NCBI GenBank assembly: GCA_041913045.1
Contig: JAYSGB010000032.1
Location: forward strand, 1-48,451
Direction: 5' to 3'
DNA length: 48,451 nucleotides
From: CAMLOF01 sp041913045
GTDB taxonomy: Bacteria > Pseudomonadota > Gammaproteobacteria > Burkholderiales > Burkholderiaceae_C
Shown: in pieces, positions 31,754 through 39,812 of the stretch
Layout: every line of letters begins with the position of its first letter
Position numbering within the stretch: the first letter of the stretch is position 1
The notes under the pieces: generated by a model
What the model saw: only the letters and a program-made list of their open reading frames with translations
The model's database searches: none
Told to the model about the DNA's origin: nothing
Position numbers and translations under genes: made by a program

Positions 31754-32020
31754 CCGTCCACCTAGACAGGCAGACCCCCTCCCCTCCCACTGATCGGGTC
31801 ACCTGAGCCCGCCTGATGCCCGCCTTGGGCGTCGGTTAGGGGGTAGGGGGGGGTGAATCTCTGGGGCCTTTTGGGTGGAAACCGCCCGGTTCCTCACGCG
31901 CAGATTTTTTCCCCGCTTTGATTATTTTTTCGAATCAGCAAACGGGCAGAAACCGAGGTTCTATGCGGCTTCCGGGGCTTTTTGATCTCGTTTGAAATCA
32001 GCAAATCAAGAGGAACCAGA
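31754..32020. other. Non-coding stretch with cos-like features
   Basis: No gene is seen in this 267-bp gap. It holds a short inverted repeat GCCC/GGGC near 31819, G-runs (31839-31843, 31846-31853), then GGGGCCTTTTGGGTGGAAAC followed by CCGCCCGGTTCC and an AT-rich segment. This layout resembles the region just before small-terminase genes of cos-type siphophages, where the cohesive-end site lies. The next gene starts with a terminase-like basic segment. I infer a candidate cos site; the exact nick positions cannot be read. Confidence 0.35.
31917..32005 (+). repeat. Imperfect direct repeat TTTGAT...ATCAGCAAA
   Basis: Two similar blocks, 31917-31942 and 31981-32005, each start TTTGAT and end ATCAGCAAA, with 10-11 nt between the two parts, and are 64 bp apart. 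Within each, TGAT and ATCA form a short inverted repeat. They directly precede the small gene at 32021 and could be protein-binding sites. Confidence 0.4.
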
Positions 32021-32233
32021 ATGGGTAATCAAAATGGCAGGCAAACCCGTCGCGGCGGCCGACGCAAGGGGGCTGGGCGCAAGCCAGCCCCGTTGGTCCA
32101 CCCCGAGCTGGCCCGGGTTCTGACCCCCGAGGCGCTGGGCCAGTTGACGATCGCGCTGATCGAGGACCTCTACCGCAGTGCAATTCGCGGAAATGTGCGA
32201 GCCATGGTTCGTTACCTTGCTGGAAGGCCGTGA
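32021..32233 (+). CDS. Short basic protein, terminase-small-subunit-like N-terminus (70 aa)
   Basis: The 70-residue protein begins MGNQNGRQTRRGGRRKGAGR, a basic Gly/Arg segment like the N-terminus of many phage small terminase subunits, followed by a short helical part (VLTPEALGQLTIALIEDLYRSAIRGNVRAMVRYLAG). AGAGGA lies before the ATG. Small terminases are usually 130-180 residues, so this is either a truncated gene or a distinct minimal DNA-binding protein. It is the last gene of the element, next to the candidate cos site. A frame open from 31982 is rejected because it has no ribosome site. Confidence 0.55.
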   Translation: MGNQNGRQTRRGGRRKGAGRKPAPLVHPELARVLTPEALGQLTIALIEDLYRSAIRGNVRAMVRYLAGRP

Positions 32234-32293
32234 GCCTCGTCCCGGCTATGATTCAGCCTGCAAGGGACTCACACCCTTGCACAAAAAACCGGT

Positions 32294-32316
32294 CAGGGGA
32301 ACAGGCAGGGGAACAA
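32294..32316. repeat. Right-end integrase arm-type sites
   Basis: CAGGGGAACA occurs at 32294-32303 and CAGGGGAACAA at 32306-32316, 12 bp apart. This is the same sequence, orientation and spacing as the direct pair at 21936 and 21948 inside the left end. They lie 54 bp inside the right boundary. Confidence 0.6.
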
Positions 32317-32369
32317 CCCCGTTTCCCGAACACACTTTTTCCTTTGGAATCAACTGCCTCATAGGATTT

Positions 32370-32390
32370 TTCGAAATCCTCCGGGGGCCA
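32370..32390 (+). repeat. Putative attR, degraded copy of the tRNA-Arg 3' end
   Basis: The 21-bp block starts TTCGA, contains CTCCGGG and ends GGCCA, matching tRNA-Arg bases 21800-21822 apart from a few substitutions and a 2-nt gap. It is placed as expected for the displaced original 3' end of the tRNA gene after integration, which is free to decay. dapC begins 19 bp further on. Confidence 0.5.
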
Positions 32391-32409
32391 CTCGTCTAGG
32401 CGCTCCGCC

Positions 32410-33648
32410 ATGAATTCGCTGCTTGCCCGCCTGCAACCCTACCCGTTCGAGCGTCTGCGCCAGTTGTTTGCCGACGTTTCGCCCAACCCGGCCTACCGCC
32501 CCATCAGCCTGGGCATAGGCGAACCCCGCCACCCTACCCCGGGCTTTTTGAAGGACCGCTTGTGCGAGGCCATCCAGTCGCCTGACGGCGGCCTGGCAAC
32601 CTACCCCGCAACGGGTGGCACGCCGGAACTCAAACAGGCCTGCGCCACCTGGATGGAACGCCGCTACGGACTCAAGTTGGACCCGGCCGCGCAAATCCTG
32701 CCGGTGAACGGCTCGCGTGAGGCTTTGTTTGCCCTGGCACAGGTGGTGGTGGACCCGCGCGCCTTTGCTCAGGGTACAGAGCCCGTGGTCGTCTGCCCCA
32801 ACCCGTTCTACCAAATCTATGAAGGTGCGGCCTACCTGGCAGGTGCGCAGCCTTGGTTCGCCCCCAGCGACCCTGCACGCAACTTCGCAACCGACTGGGC
32901 CAGCGTGCCCGAGGACGTTTGGCGCCGCACGCAACTGCTCTACACCTGCTCGCCGGGCAACCCCACGGGGGCCGTCATGCCGCTGGAAGAATGGAAGATG
33001 CTGTTCGAACTGAGCGACAAGTACGGCTTCGTGATCGCGTCGGACGAGTGCTACAGCGAGATCTATTTCCGCGACGAACCCCCGCTGGGCGGGCTGGAAG
33101 CAGCCGCCAAGCTGGGCCGCAACGATTTCCGCAACCTGATCGCGCTGACCAGTCTGTCCAAGCGCAGCAACGTGCCAGGGCTGCGCAGCGGCTTTGTGGC
33201 CGGTGACGCCAAGCTCATCAAACCCTTCCTGCTGTACCGCACGTACCACGGCAGCGCCATGAGCACCACGGTGCAAACGGCCAGCGCCGCCGCCTGGCTG
33301 GACGAGGCTCATGTGGTGGACAACCGCGCGCAATACCGTGCCAAGTTCGCCGAAGTCACCCCGCTGCTGTCGCAAGTCATGAACGTGGCCTTGCCAGACG
33401 CTGGTTTCTACCTGTGGGCAGAGGTGCCAAAGCGCTTTGGCGGCATGGAAAACGGCAGCGACACGGACTTTGCCCGCGAACTTCTGGCCCAATACAATGT
33501 CACCGTTCTTCCCGGCAGCTACCTGGCGCGCGAAGCACGGGGCTTCAACCCGGGCGCTCAGCGAGTGCGCATGGCGCTGGTTGCCGAAACGGCCGAGTGC
33601 GTAGAGGCCGCACGCCGCATCGTCGAATTCATTCAAACCTCCAAGTGA
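32410..33648 (+). CDS. dapC: Succinyldiaminopimelate transaminase
   Basis: The 412-residue PLP-dependent class I aminotransferase converts N-succinyl-2-amino-6-ketopimelate to N-succinyl-LL-diaminopimelate in lysine and peptidoglycan synthesis. Features: N-terminal PISLGIGEPRHPTP, GLATYPATGGTPELKQA, CSPGNPTGAVMP, the ASDECYSEIYF block and the PLP lysine in SLSKRSNVPGLRSGF. It is the first gene of dapC-dapD-pilU-dapE-prmB. The element ends 19 bp before the ATG, so no ancestral promoter can lie directly upstream, and expression must come from within the element's right end or from read-through. Candidate promoter hexamers there are weak. Confidence 0.95.
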   Translation: MNSLLARLQPYPFERLRQLFADVSPNPAYRPISLGIGEPRHPTPGFLKDRLCEAIQSPDGGLATYPATGGTPELKQACATWMERRYGLKLDPAAQILPVNGSREALFALAQVVVDPRAFAQGTEPVVVCPNPFYQIYEGAAYLAGAQPWFAPSDPARNFATDWASVPEDVWRRTQLLYTCSPGNPTGAVMPLEEWKMLFELSDKYGFVIASDECYSEIYFRDEPPLGGLEAAAKLGRNDFRNLIALTSLSKRSNVPGLRSGFVAGDAKLIKPFLLYRTYHGSAMSTTVQTASAAAWLDEAHVVDNRAQYRAKFAEVTPLLSQVMNVALPDAGFYLWAEVPKRFGGMENGSDTDFARELLAQYNVTVLPGSYLAREARGFNPGAQRVRMALVAETAECVEAARRIVEFIQTSK

Positions 33649-33654
33649 GACACC

Positions 33655-34479
33655 ATGACGCAACAACTGCAACAGATCATTGAAAACGCCTGGGAAAACC
33701 GCGCCCAGCTGTCCGCCGCCACGGCGCCCCAGGAAGTCACCGATGCCGTGGAGCACGTGATTTCCGAACTGAACGTGGGCAAGTTGCGCGTGGCCACCCG
33801 TGAAGGCGTTGGACAGTGGACCGTGCACCAGTGGATCAAGAAGGCGGTGCTGCTGAGCTTCCGCCTGAAGGACAACGAGATCATGCAGGCCGGCGACCTG
33901 GCCTTCTATGACAAGGTGCCGACCAAGTTCGCCCACCTGTCGCCGCAGGAAATGGCAGCCACCGGTGTGCGCGTGGTGCCGCCGGCCGTGGCCCGCCGTG
34001 GCAGCTTCATCGCCCGTGGTGCCATCCTCATGCCCAGCTACGTGAACATCGGCGCCTATGTTGACGAGGGCACGATGGTCGACACCTGGGCCACCGTCGG
34101 TTCCTGCGCGCAGGTTGGCAAGAACGTGCACCTGTCTGGCGGCGTGGGCTTGGGCGGCGTGCTCGAACCCCTGCAGGCCAACCCCACCATCATCGAAGAC
34201 AACTGCTTCATCGGTGCGCGTTCCGAAATCGTCGAGGGTGTCATCGTTGAAGAGAACTCCGTCATCTCCATGGGCGTTTACATCGGCCAGAGCACCCCTA
34301 TCTACGACCGCGCGACCGGCGAGGTAAGCTATGGCCGTGTTCCCTCCGGCTCCGTGGTGATCAGTGGCAGCCTGCCCAAGGACGGTGGAAAATACAGCCT
34401 GTACGCAGCGGTCATCGTCAAGCGCGTGGACGCCCAGACCCGTGCCAAGACCAGCTTGAACGATCTGCTGCGCGACTGA
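33655..34479 (+). CDS. dapD: 2,3,4,5-tetrahydropyridine-2,6-dicarboxylate N-succinyltransferase
   Basis: The 274-residue trimeric acyltransferase uses succinyl-CoA to open and succinylate tetrahydrodipicolinate. After a helical N-terminal domain it has a left-handed beta helix built of hexapeptide repeats (from about residue 105: VARRGSFIARGAILMPSYVNIGAYVDEGTMVDTWATVGSCAQVG). It lies 6 bp after dapC, clearly co-transcribed. Confidence 0.97.
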   Translation: MTQQLQQIIENAWENRAQLSAATAPQEVTDAVEHVISELNVGKLRVATREGVGQWTVHQWIKKAVLLSFRLKDNEIMQAGDLAFYDKVPTKFAHLSPQEMAATGVRVVPPAVARRGSFIARGAILMPSYVNIGAYVDEGTMVDTWATVGSCAQVGKNVHLSGGVGLGGVLEPLQANPTIIEDNCFIGARSEIVEGVIVEENSVISMGVYIGQSTPIYDRATGEVSYGRVPSGSVVISGSLPKDGGKYSLYAAVIVKRVDAQTRAKTSLNDLLRD

Positions 34480-34510
34480 CCTGCAAATCACACAAAACGG
34501 GGGATTGGGC

Positions 34511-35674
34511 ATGGCAAACGGTATGATGGAAAAGCTGCTGCGCCTGATGGCGGAGAAGAAGGCTTCTGACGTCTATCTCTCAGCCAACTCCCCGGTACTG
34601 ATCAAGATCAACGGCGTGTGCGTTCCCGTGAATGCACAGCCACTGCCGGTTGATGGCCCCCAGCAGCTGCTCGAGGAGGTCATCACCCCTGACCAGCTCA
34701 ACGAGTTCAACAGCACCGGCGAACTGAACATCGCCGTGCCACTGAGCGGCGTGGGCCGTTTCCGGGTCAGCGCAATGCGCCAACGCGGCAGTTGTGCGGT
34801 GGTGGTCCGCTTCATCAGCACAGACATCCCGACCATCGAGTCGCTCAACATCCCCCCAGTGCTTGCCGAGATGATCCTGGCCAAGCGAGGGTTGATGCTG
34901 GTGGTGGGTGCCACCGGCTCCGGCAAGAGCACCACGCTGGCGTCGCTGCTGGACCACCGCAACACCAACCTCTCAGGCCACATCCTCACCATCGAGGACC
35001 CGGTCGAATACCTGTTCAAGAACAAGAAGTCCATCGTCAACCAGCGCGAGGTGGGCACGGACACGGTTTCCCTGCAGATTGCCCTGAAGAACGCCCTGCG
35101 CCAGGCGCCAGACGTGATTCTGATCGGCGAGATCCGTGACCGCGAAACCATGTCGCAGGCCATCGCGTACTCGCAGTCCGGGCACCTGGTGCTGGCCACC
35201 ATGCACGCCAACAACAGCTACCAGGCCCTGAACCGGGTGCTTAACTTCTATCCGGTGGAGGTGCGCCCGTCCATGCTCAACGACTTGGCATCGGCGCTCA
35301 AAGCCATAGTGTCGCAGCGTTTGTTGCGCACCGTGGACGGAGGCCGGGTGCCTGCCGTAGAAGTGCTGGTGAACACGCGTCTGGTGAGCGAACTGATTGA
35401 AAAAGGCGATTTCTTCGGCGTGCGTGAAGCACTGGAAAAATCCATGGCCGAAGAGTCCCAAACCTTTGAAGCTGATCTGGCACGCCTGGTGGTGGCTGGC
35501 AAGGTAGACCGCAAGGAGGCCCTTGCCTACGCGGACTCCCCCACCAACCTGATGTGGCGGCTTGAAAACGACGTCGCATTGCGGCACAAACCCGGCGCCG
35601 GCCCCGCTGCCGACGAGCCAGAGACCAACGCTGGCCCTTCTTTCTCCGACTTCACGCTCGACGTGAAGCACTGA
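34511..35674 (+). CDS. pilU: Type IV pilus twitching motility ATPase PilU
   Basis: The 387-residue hexameric ATPase helps retract type IV pili on the cytoplasmic side of the inner membrane. It has Walker A GATGSGKST (about 134-142), Asp box HILTIEDPVEYLF, Walker B DVILIGEIRDRETM and His box ATMHANNSYQALNRVLNF. Length and the C-terminal extension after the His box fit PilU (382 aa in Pseudomonas) better than PilT (344 aa). The ATG at 34511 is used in place of an upstream TTG at 34505; GGGGG precedes it. It sits between dap genes, a location common in this family and unrelated to other pilus genes. Confidence 0.9.
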   Translation: MANGMMEKLLRLMAEKKASDVYLSANSPVLIKINGVCVPVNAQPLPVDGPQQLLEEVITPDQLNEFNSTGELNIAVPLSGVGRFRVSAMRQRGSCAVVVRFISTDIPTIESLNIPPVLAEMILAKRGLMLVVGATGSGKSTTLASLLDHRNTNLSGHILTIEDPVEYLFKNKKSIVNQREVGTDTVSLQIALKNALRQAPDVILIGEIRDRETMSQAIAYSQSGHLVLATMHANNSYQALNRVLNFYPVEVRPSMLNDLASALKAIVSQRLLRTVDGGRVPAVEVLVNTRLVSELIEKGDFFGVREALEKSMAEESQTFEADLARLVVAGKVDRKEALAYADSPTNLMWRLENDVALRHKPGAGPAADEPETNAGPSFSDFTLDVKH

Positions 35675-35689
35675 CGCGAGCTTTCTGCC

Positions 35690-36868
35690 ATGAGTTCCAC
35701 CCTGCGCCTGACCGAGGCGCTGATTGCCCGTTCCTCCGTGACACCCGAAGACGCTGGCTGCCAAACCCTGATGGCCGACCGCCTGAAACCGTTGGGCTTT
35801 GAATGCGAAACGCTGGTGAGCGGCCCTGAAAACTTCCGCGTGACCAACCTGTGGGCCAAACGCACCGCCAGCACACAGGACGCGCCTGTGCTGGTGTTCG
35901 CAGGCCACACCGACGTGGTACCCACCGGCCCGCTAGATCAATGGCTGAGTGACCCTTTCGTGCCGACGCACCGCGAAGGCAAGCTCTTTGGCCGAGGCGC
36001 TAGCGACATGAAGGCGTCGCTTGCGGCCATGGTGGTGGCTTGCGAGGAGTTCTTCGCTCAGCACCCCGATGCCAACCTGAGCGTAGCGTTCCTGCTGACC
36101 AGTGACGAAGAAGGCCCGGCCAACGACGGCACTGTGGTGGTCTGCCGCACCCTGCGTGAACGCGGGGAGCAACTAGACTACTGCATCGTAGGTGAACCCA
36201 CATCGGTGGAACGCACGGGCGACATGATCAAGAACGGGCGCCGCGGCACCATGAGCGGGCGGCTGACGGTCAAGGGCATACAAGGGCACATTGCCTATCC
36301 GCACCTGGCCCGCAACCCTATCCATACGCTGGCTCCGGCCTTGGCAGAGTTGGTTGCCACGCGCTGGGACGAGGGTAACGACCACTTCCCCCCCACCACC
36401 TGGCAGGTCAGCAACATCCACGGTGGCACGGGCGCCAGCAACGTCATCCCCGGCACCGTGGTGGTGGACTTCAACTTCCGCTTTTCCACCGAAAGCACGG
36501 CCGAAGGGCTGCAGCAGCGCGTCGCCGATATTCTGGCGAAGCATGGCGTTGACGACTATGAACTGAACTGGACGGTCGGTGGCCTGCCCTTCCTCACCCG
36601 ACCCGGCACACTGGTTGATGCTGTTCGTGCAGCCATTCGGGAGGAAACCGGCCTGGAAACCGAGTTGTCCACCACCGGTGGCACGAGCGATGGGCGCTTC
36701 ATTGCGCAGGTCTGCCCACAGGTGATCGAACTGGGCCCGCCCAACGCCACCATCCACAAGGTCAACGAATGTGTGGCCGTGGCCGACCTGGAACCTCTGA
36801 AGAACATTTATCGCCGGGTGCTGGAACAGCTTGCCAACGTACCGTCCACCGATGAGGTGACTCCGTGA
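35690..36868 (+). CDS. dapE: Succinyl-diaminopimelate desuccinylase
   Basis: The 392-residue di-zinc M20 hydrolase releases LL-diaminopimelate. Metal and catalytic residues visible: His73 and Asp75 in AGHTDVVPTG, Asp106 in GRGASDMK, Glu140/Glu141 in TSDEEGP, plus GEPTSVERTGDMIKNGRRG and the dimerisation domain with NIHGGTGASNVIPG. It completes the succinylase branch with dapC and dapD. Its stop overlaps the GTG start of prmB by 4 bp. Confidence 0.97.
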   Translation: MSSTLRLTEALIARSSVTPEDAGCQTLMADRLKPLGFECETLVSGPENFRVTNLWAKRTASTQDAPVLVFAGHTDVVPTGPLDQWLSDPFVPTHREGKLFGRGASDMKASLAAMVVACEEFFAQHPDANLSVAFLLTSDEEGPANDGTVVVCRTLRERGEQLDYCIVGEPTSVERTGDMIKNGRRGTMSGRLTVKGIQGHIAYPHLARNPIHTLAPALAELVATRWDEGNDHFPPTTWQVSNIHGGTGASNVIPGTVVVDFNFRFSTESTAEGLQQRVADILAKHGVDDYELNWTVGGLPFLTRPGTLVDAVRAAIREETGLETELSTTGGTSDGRFIAQVCPQVIELGPPNATIHKVNECVAVADLEPLKNIYRRVLEQLANVPSTDEVTP

Positions 36869-37809
36869 CGGGTGAGGACACCAAACGCCCTGACAGCGTG
36901 GCCGGTTTGCTGCAGGTTGCGCAGAATCGGTTGGAGCAAGCAGAGCTGTCCTACGGGCATGGCACCACCAACGCGCACGACGAGGCCGTGTGGCTCGTTT
37001 TGTGGTCGCTCGGTCTGCCGCTGGACTGCGATCTGGAACAAGTGGCCACGCAAGCCGTTGACGAGGTTCAGGTAGAACGCGCCATGGCGTTGGTGGATGA
37101 GCGAATCACGTCGCGCAAACCCGCAGCCTACCTGACGCATGAAGCCTGGCTGCAAGGCGTGCCCTTCTACGTGGACGAGCGCGCCATCGTGCCGCGCAGC
37201 TTCATTGCCGAGCTGATTGCCAACGCCGAGGGCGCCGAAAGCATCGACCCCTGGCTGGGCGAACACACTCGCAAGGTACTGGACCTGTGCACCGGCAACG
37301 GCAGTCTGGCTGTGCTGGCTGCCCTGGCCTGGCCGGACGTGCAGGTCGATGCCGCCGACATTTCCCCCGATGCGCTGGCCGTGGCGCGCATCAACGTGGA
37401 GCGCCACCAGTTGCAGGACCGCGTGCGCCTGGTGGAGTCCGATGGCTGGTCTGCCTTGCCCGGCAGCTACGACCTGATCCTCTGCAACCCGCCTTACGTG
37501 TGCCGCGCGGGCATGGACGCCCTGCCACCTGAATACCTGGCCGAGCCCCGCATTTCGCTGGACGGCGGCCTGGAAGGCGGCGATGACGGCATGGACTTCG
37601 TGCGCCATCTGCTGGCCGATGCAGCCCGACACATGAACCCAGGCGCCGTGCTGGTGCTGGAGATAGGCAACGAGCGCGAGCATTTTGAGCGCGCCTTTCC
37701 CCGCCTGGAAGCCTACTGGCCTGACACCACATCGGGCACCGGCCCCGTGGTCCTGCTGACGCAAGAAGCCTTGGCCGAACACGCCTCTCAGGGAAAGGGT
37801 GCTGCATGA
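36865..37809 (+). CDS. prmB: 50S ribosomal protein L3 N5-glutamine methyltransferase
   Basis: The 314-residue SAM-dependent methyltransferase modifies a glutamine of ribosomal protein L3. SAM motif VLDLCTGNGSLAVLAA, then CNPPYVCRAGMDALPPEY, in which NPPY (about 207) is the catalytic loop and the following residues are the PrmB form rather than PrmC. The start is GTG in a GTGA overlap with dapE. The 3' end overlaps the ABC-F gene by 4 bp. Confidence 0.95.
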   Translation: MTGEDTKRPDSVAGLLQVAQNRLEQAELSYGHGTTNAHDEAVWLVLWSLGLPLDCDLEQVATQAVDEVQVERAMALVDERITSRKPAAYLTHEAWLQGVPFYVDERAIVPRSFIAELIANAEGAESIDPWLGEHTRKVLDLCTGNGSLAVLAALAWPDVQVDAADISPDALAVARINVERHQLQDRVRLVESDGWSALPGSYDLILCNPPYVCRAGMDALPPEYLAEPRISLDGGLEGGDDGMDFVRHLLADAARHMNPGAVLVLEIGNEREHFERAFPRLEAYWPDTTSGTGPVVLLTQEALAEHASQGKGAA

Positions 37810-39791
37810 TCACGCTGCGCAACGTCACGCTGCGCCGTGGCACCAAGGTCGTGCTCGACCAGGCCAACGCCACCATCAACCCCGGTGAAAAGGTGGGGCT
37901 CGTGGGCCGCAACGGCGCGGGCAAATCCAGCCTGTTTGCGCTGCTGCAAGGCGTGCTGCACGAGGACAGCGGCGAATTCGCCTGGCCACGGCAGTGGCGC
38001 CTGAGCCAGGTGGCCCAGGAAATGCCCGAGACCGACCAGCCCTGCACGGAATTCGTCATCGACGGGGACACCCGCCTGAGCGAGGCTCGCCAGGAAGTGG
38101 CGCAGGCAGAGGCCAGCGGAGACGGCATTGCCATTGCCCACGCCCACACCGCCATGCAAGACGCTGGCGCGCACGACGCAGAAGCCCGTGCCCAGGCCCT
38201 CTTGCTGGGGTTGGGCTTCCAGGTCAACGAGCTTCAGCGCCCGGTCAACAGCTTCTCGGGCGGCTGGCGCATGCGCCTGCAGTTGGCGCGTGCGCTGATG
38301 TGCCCCAGCGACCTGCTGATGCTCGACGAACCCACCAACCACCTGGACCTGGACGCCCTGGTCTGGCTGGAAAGCTGGCTCAAACGCTACCAGGGCACGC
38401 TGCTGGTCATCAGCCACGACCGCGAGTTCCTGGACGCGGTCACCCAAGTTACCCTGCATATCGACCAGGGGCGGCTGACCCGCTACGGCGGCAACTACAG
38501 CCGCTTTGAAGACATGCGGGCCGAGCAACTGACGCAGCAACAGACGGCGTATGCACGGCAGCAGGACCGCATTGCCCACCTGCAACGCTTCATCGACCGC
38601 TTCAAGGCCAAGGCCACCAAGGCCAAGCAGGCACAGAGCCGTGTCAAGGCCCTGGAACGCATGGAAAAGATCGCCCCGGTGTTGACCGAGGCCGACTTCA
38701 CCTTCGAATTCCAGGAACCCGCGCAACTGCCCAACCCCATGCTCAGCCTGCGCGACGCGGCCTTTGGCTACCGCGCCGACGATGGTGCAGAGACCGTGAT
38801 CGTGCGCAACGTCACACGCTCGGTCCAGGCTGGCCAACGCCTGGGCATCCTGGGCGCCAACGGCCAGGGCAAGTCCACCTTCGTCAAGACGGTTGCGCGT
38901 GCCTTGACGCTGCTGGCAGGCACGGTCACCGAAGGCAAGGGGCTGAACATCGGCTACTTCGCCCAGCAGGAGCTGGACGTGCTGCGGCCCGACGACAGCC
39001 CGCTGGCGCACATGATCCGCCTGGCGCGCGAGACCGAAGCCGCTGGCACGCTCACCGGCCAGTCCACCCGCGAGCAGGACCTGCGCAACTTCCTGGGCAG
39101 CTTCCAGTTCAGCGGCGACATGGTGCAGCAACCCGTGGGCACCATGAGCGGCGGCGAAAAGGCGCGGCTGGTACTGTGCATGATCGTCTGGCAGCGCCCC
39201 AACCTGCTGCTGCTTGACGAACCCACCAACCACCTCGACCTGGCCACGCGCGAGGCCTTGGCCGTCGCACTCAACGAATTTGAAGGCACGGTGATGCTGG
39301 TCAGCCACGACCGAGCGCTGCTGCGTTCGGTGTGCGACGAGTTCTGGCTGGTCTCGCACGGCGGGATCTCTCCCTTCGATGGCGACCTGGACGACTACCA
39401 GCGCTACCTGCTTGACGTGGCGCGCCAGAAGCGCGAGGCTGTTGCGGCCGCCGCTCGCACAGAGGCCGCCCCGTCAGCCGCCGCGACAGAGGTGCCCAAG
39501 CTCAACCCTGGGGAGCAACGCCGCCTGGACGCACAGCGCCGTCAGGCCCTGGCGCAGAAGATCAAGCCGCACAAGCAGGAGCAGGAAAAGCTGGATCGGC
39601 GGCTGGCTGAAATTCAGACCCTGCGCAGTGAACTGGAACAGAAGCTGATGACGCCGCTGGACCCGCAGATATTGGCAGATGCCGGGCGGCAGCTCAAACG
39701 CCTGGAGGAAGAAACCGAAACCGCCGAGGAACGCTGGCTGGAGTTGAGCGACCTGATCGAGGGCATCGAGAAAGACGCCCAACAGGCTTGA
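37806..39791 (+). CDS. yheS: ABC-F family ATPase, YheS-like
   Basis: The 661-residue protein has two ABC ATPase domains and no membrane segments: first Walker A GRNGAGKSS (near 36), second GANGQGKST (near 352), signatures FSGGWRMRL and MSGGEKARL, and twice LDEPTNHLDL. The linker with FIDRFKAKATKAKQAQSRVKALERM and the C-terminal coiled coil follow E. coli YheS (637 aa). ABC-F proteins act on ribosomes to relieve stalled translation. It overlaps prmB by 4 bp, consistent with a ribosome-related unit. Confidence 0.93.
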   Translation: MITLRNVTLRRGTKVVLDQANATINPGEKVGLVGRNGAGKSSLFALLQGVLHEDSGEFAWPRQWRLSQVAQEMPETDQPCTEFVIDGDTRLSEARQEVAQAEASGDGIAIAHAHTAMQDAGAHDAEARAQALLLGLGFQVNELQRPVNSFSGGWRMRLQLARALMCPSDLLMLDEPTNHLDLDALVWLESWLKRYQGTLLVISHDREFLDAVTQVTLHIDQGRLTRYGGNYSRFEDMRAEQLTQQQTAYARQQDRIAHLQRFIDRFKAKATKAKQAQSRVKALERMEKIAPVLTEADFTFEFQEPAQLPNPMLSLRDAAFGYRADDGAETVIVRNVTRSVQAGQRLGILGANGQGKSTFVKTVARALTLLAGTVTEGKGLNIGYFAQQELDVLRPDDSPLAHMIRLARETEAAGTLTGQSTREQDLRNFLGSFQFSGDMVQQPVGTMSGGEKARLVLCMIVWQRPNLLLLDEPTNHLDLATREALAVALNEFEGTVMLVSHDRALLRSVCDEFWLVSHGGISPFDGDLDDYQRYLLDVARQKREAVAAAARTEAAPSAAATEVPKLNPGEQRRLDAQRRQALAQKIKPHKQEQEKLDRRLAEIQTLRSELEQKLMTPLDPQILADAGRQLKRLEEETETAEERWLELSDLIEGIEKDAQQA

Positions 39792-39812
39792 CCCCCTCAC
39801 GGAGAACTGCCC

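Larger units (their letters stand above)
21823..32390 (+). mobile_element. Integrated phage-related element, about 10.6 kb (satellite or reduced prophage)
   Basis: The element begins at tRNA-Arg with a tyrosine integrase and ends 19 bp before dapC. All genes point one way: integrase, two unknowns, AlpA-like regulator, two small proteins, O-like initiator, DnaC-like loader, three small proteins, HK97-type capsid protein, tape measure protein, a cos-like non-coding stretch and a short terminase-small-subunit-like protein. The boundaries are supported by a partial tRNA copy at 32370-32390 and by matching pairs of CAGGGGAACA sites inside both ends. Portal, large terminase, maturation protease, connectors, tail tube, lysis genes and an obvious repressor are missing. 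Size, gene order and a fused replication-capsid operon would fit a phage satellite; internal deletion of a siphophage is the main alternative. Confidence 0.85.

Noticed and set aside
31839..31862. G-quadruplex-forming sequence
   Set aside because: Only two long G-runs are close together; the next run needs a long loop, so it is not a convincing quadruplex and is better read as part of the cos-like region.
21823..32390. Anti-phage defence or toxin-antitoxin cargo in the element
   Set aside because: None of the small unknown proteins shows a recognisable defence, nuclease or toxin motif; a defence role would be a guess.
32359..34512. 717-codon minus-strand frame opposite dapC and dapD
   Set aside because: DapC and DapD are intact on the plus strand; the antisense frame would cross the element boundary and has no family features.
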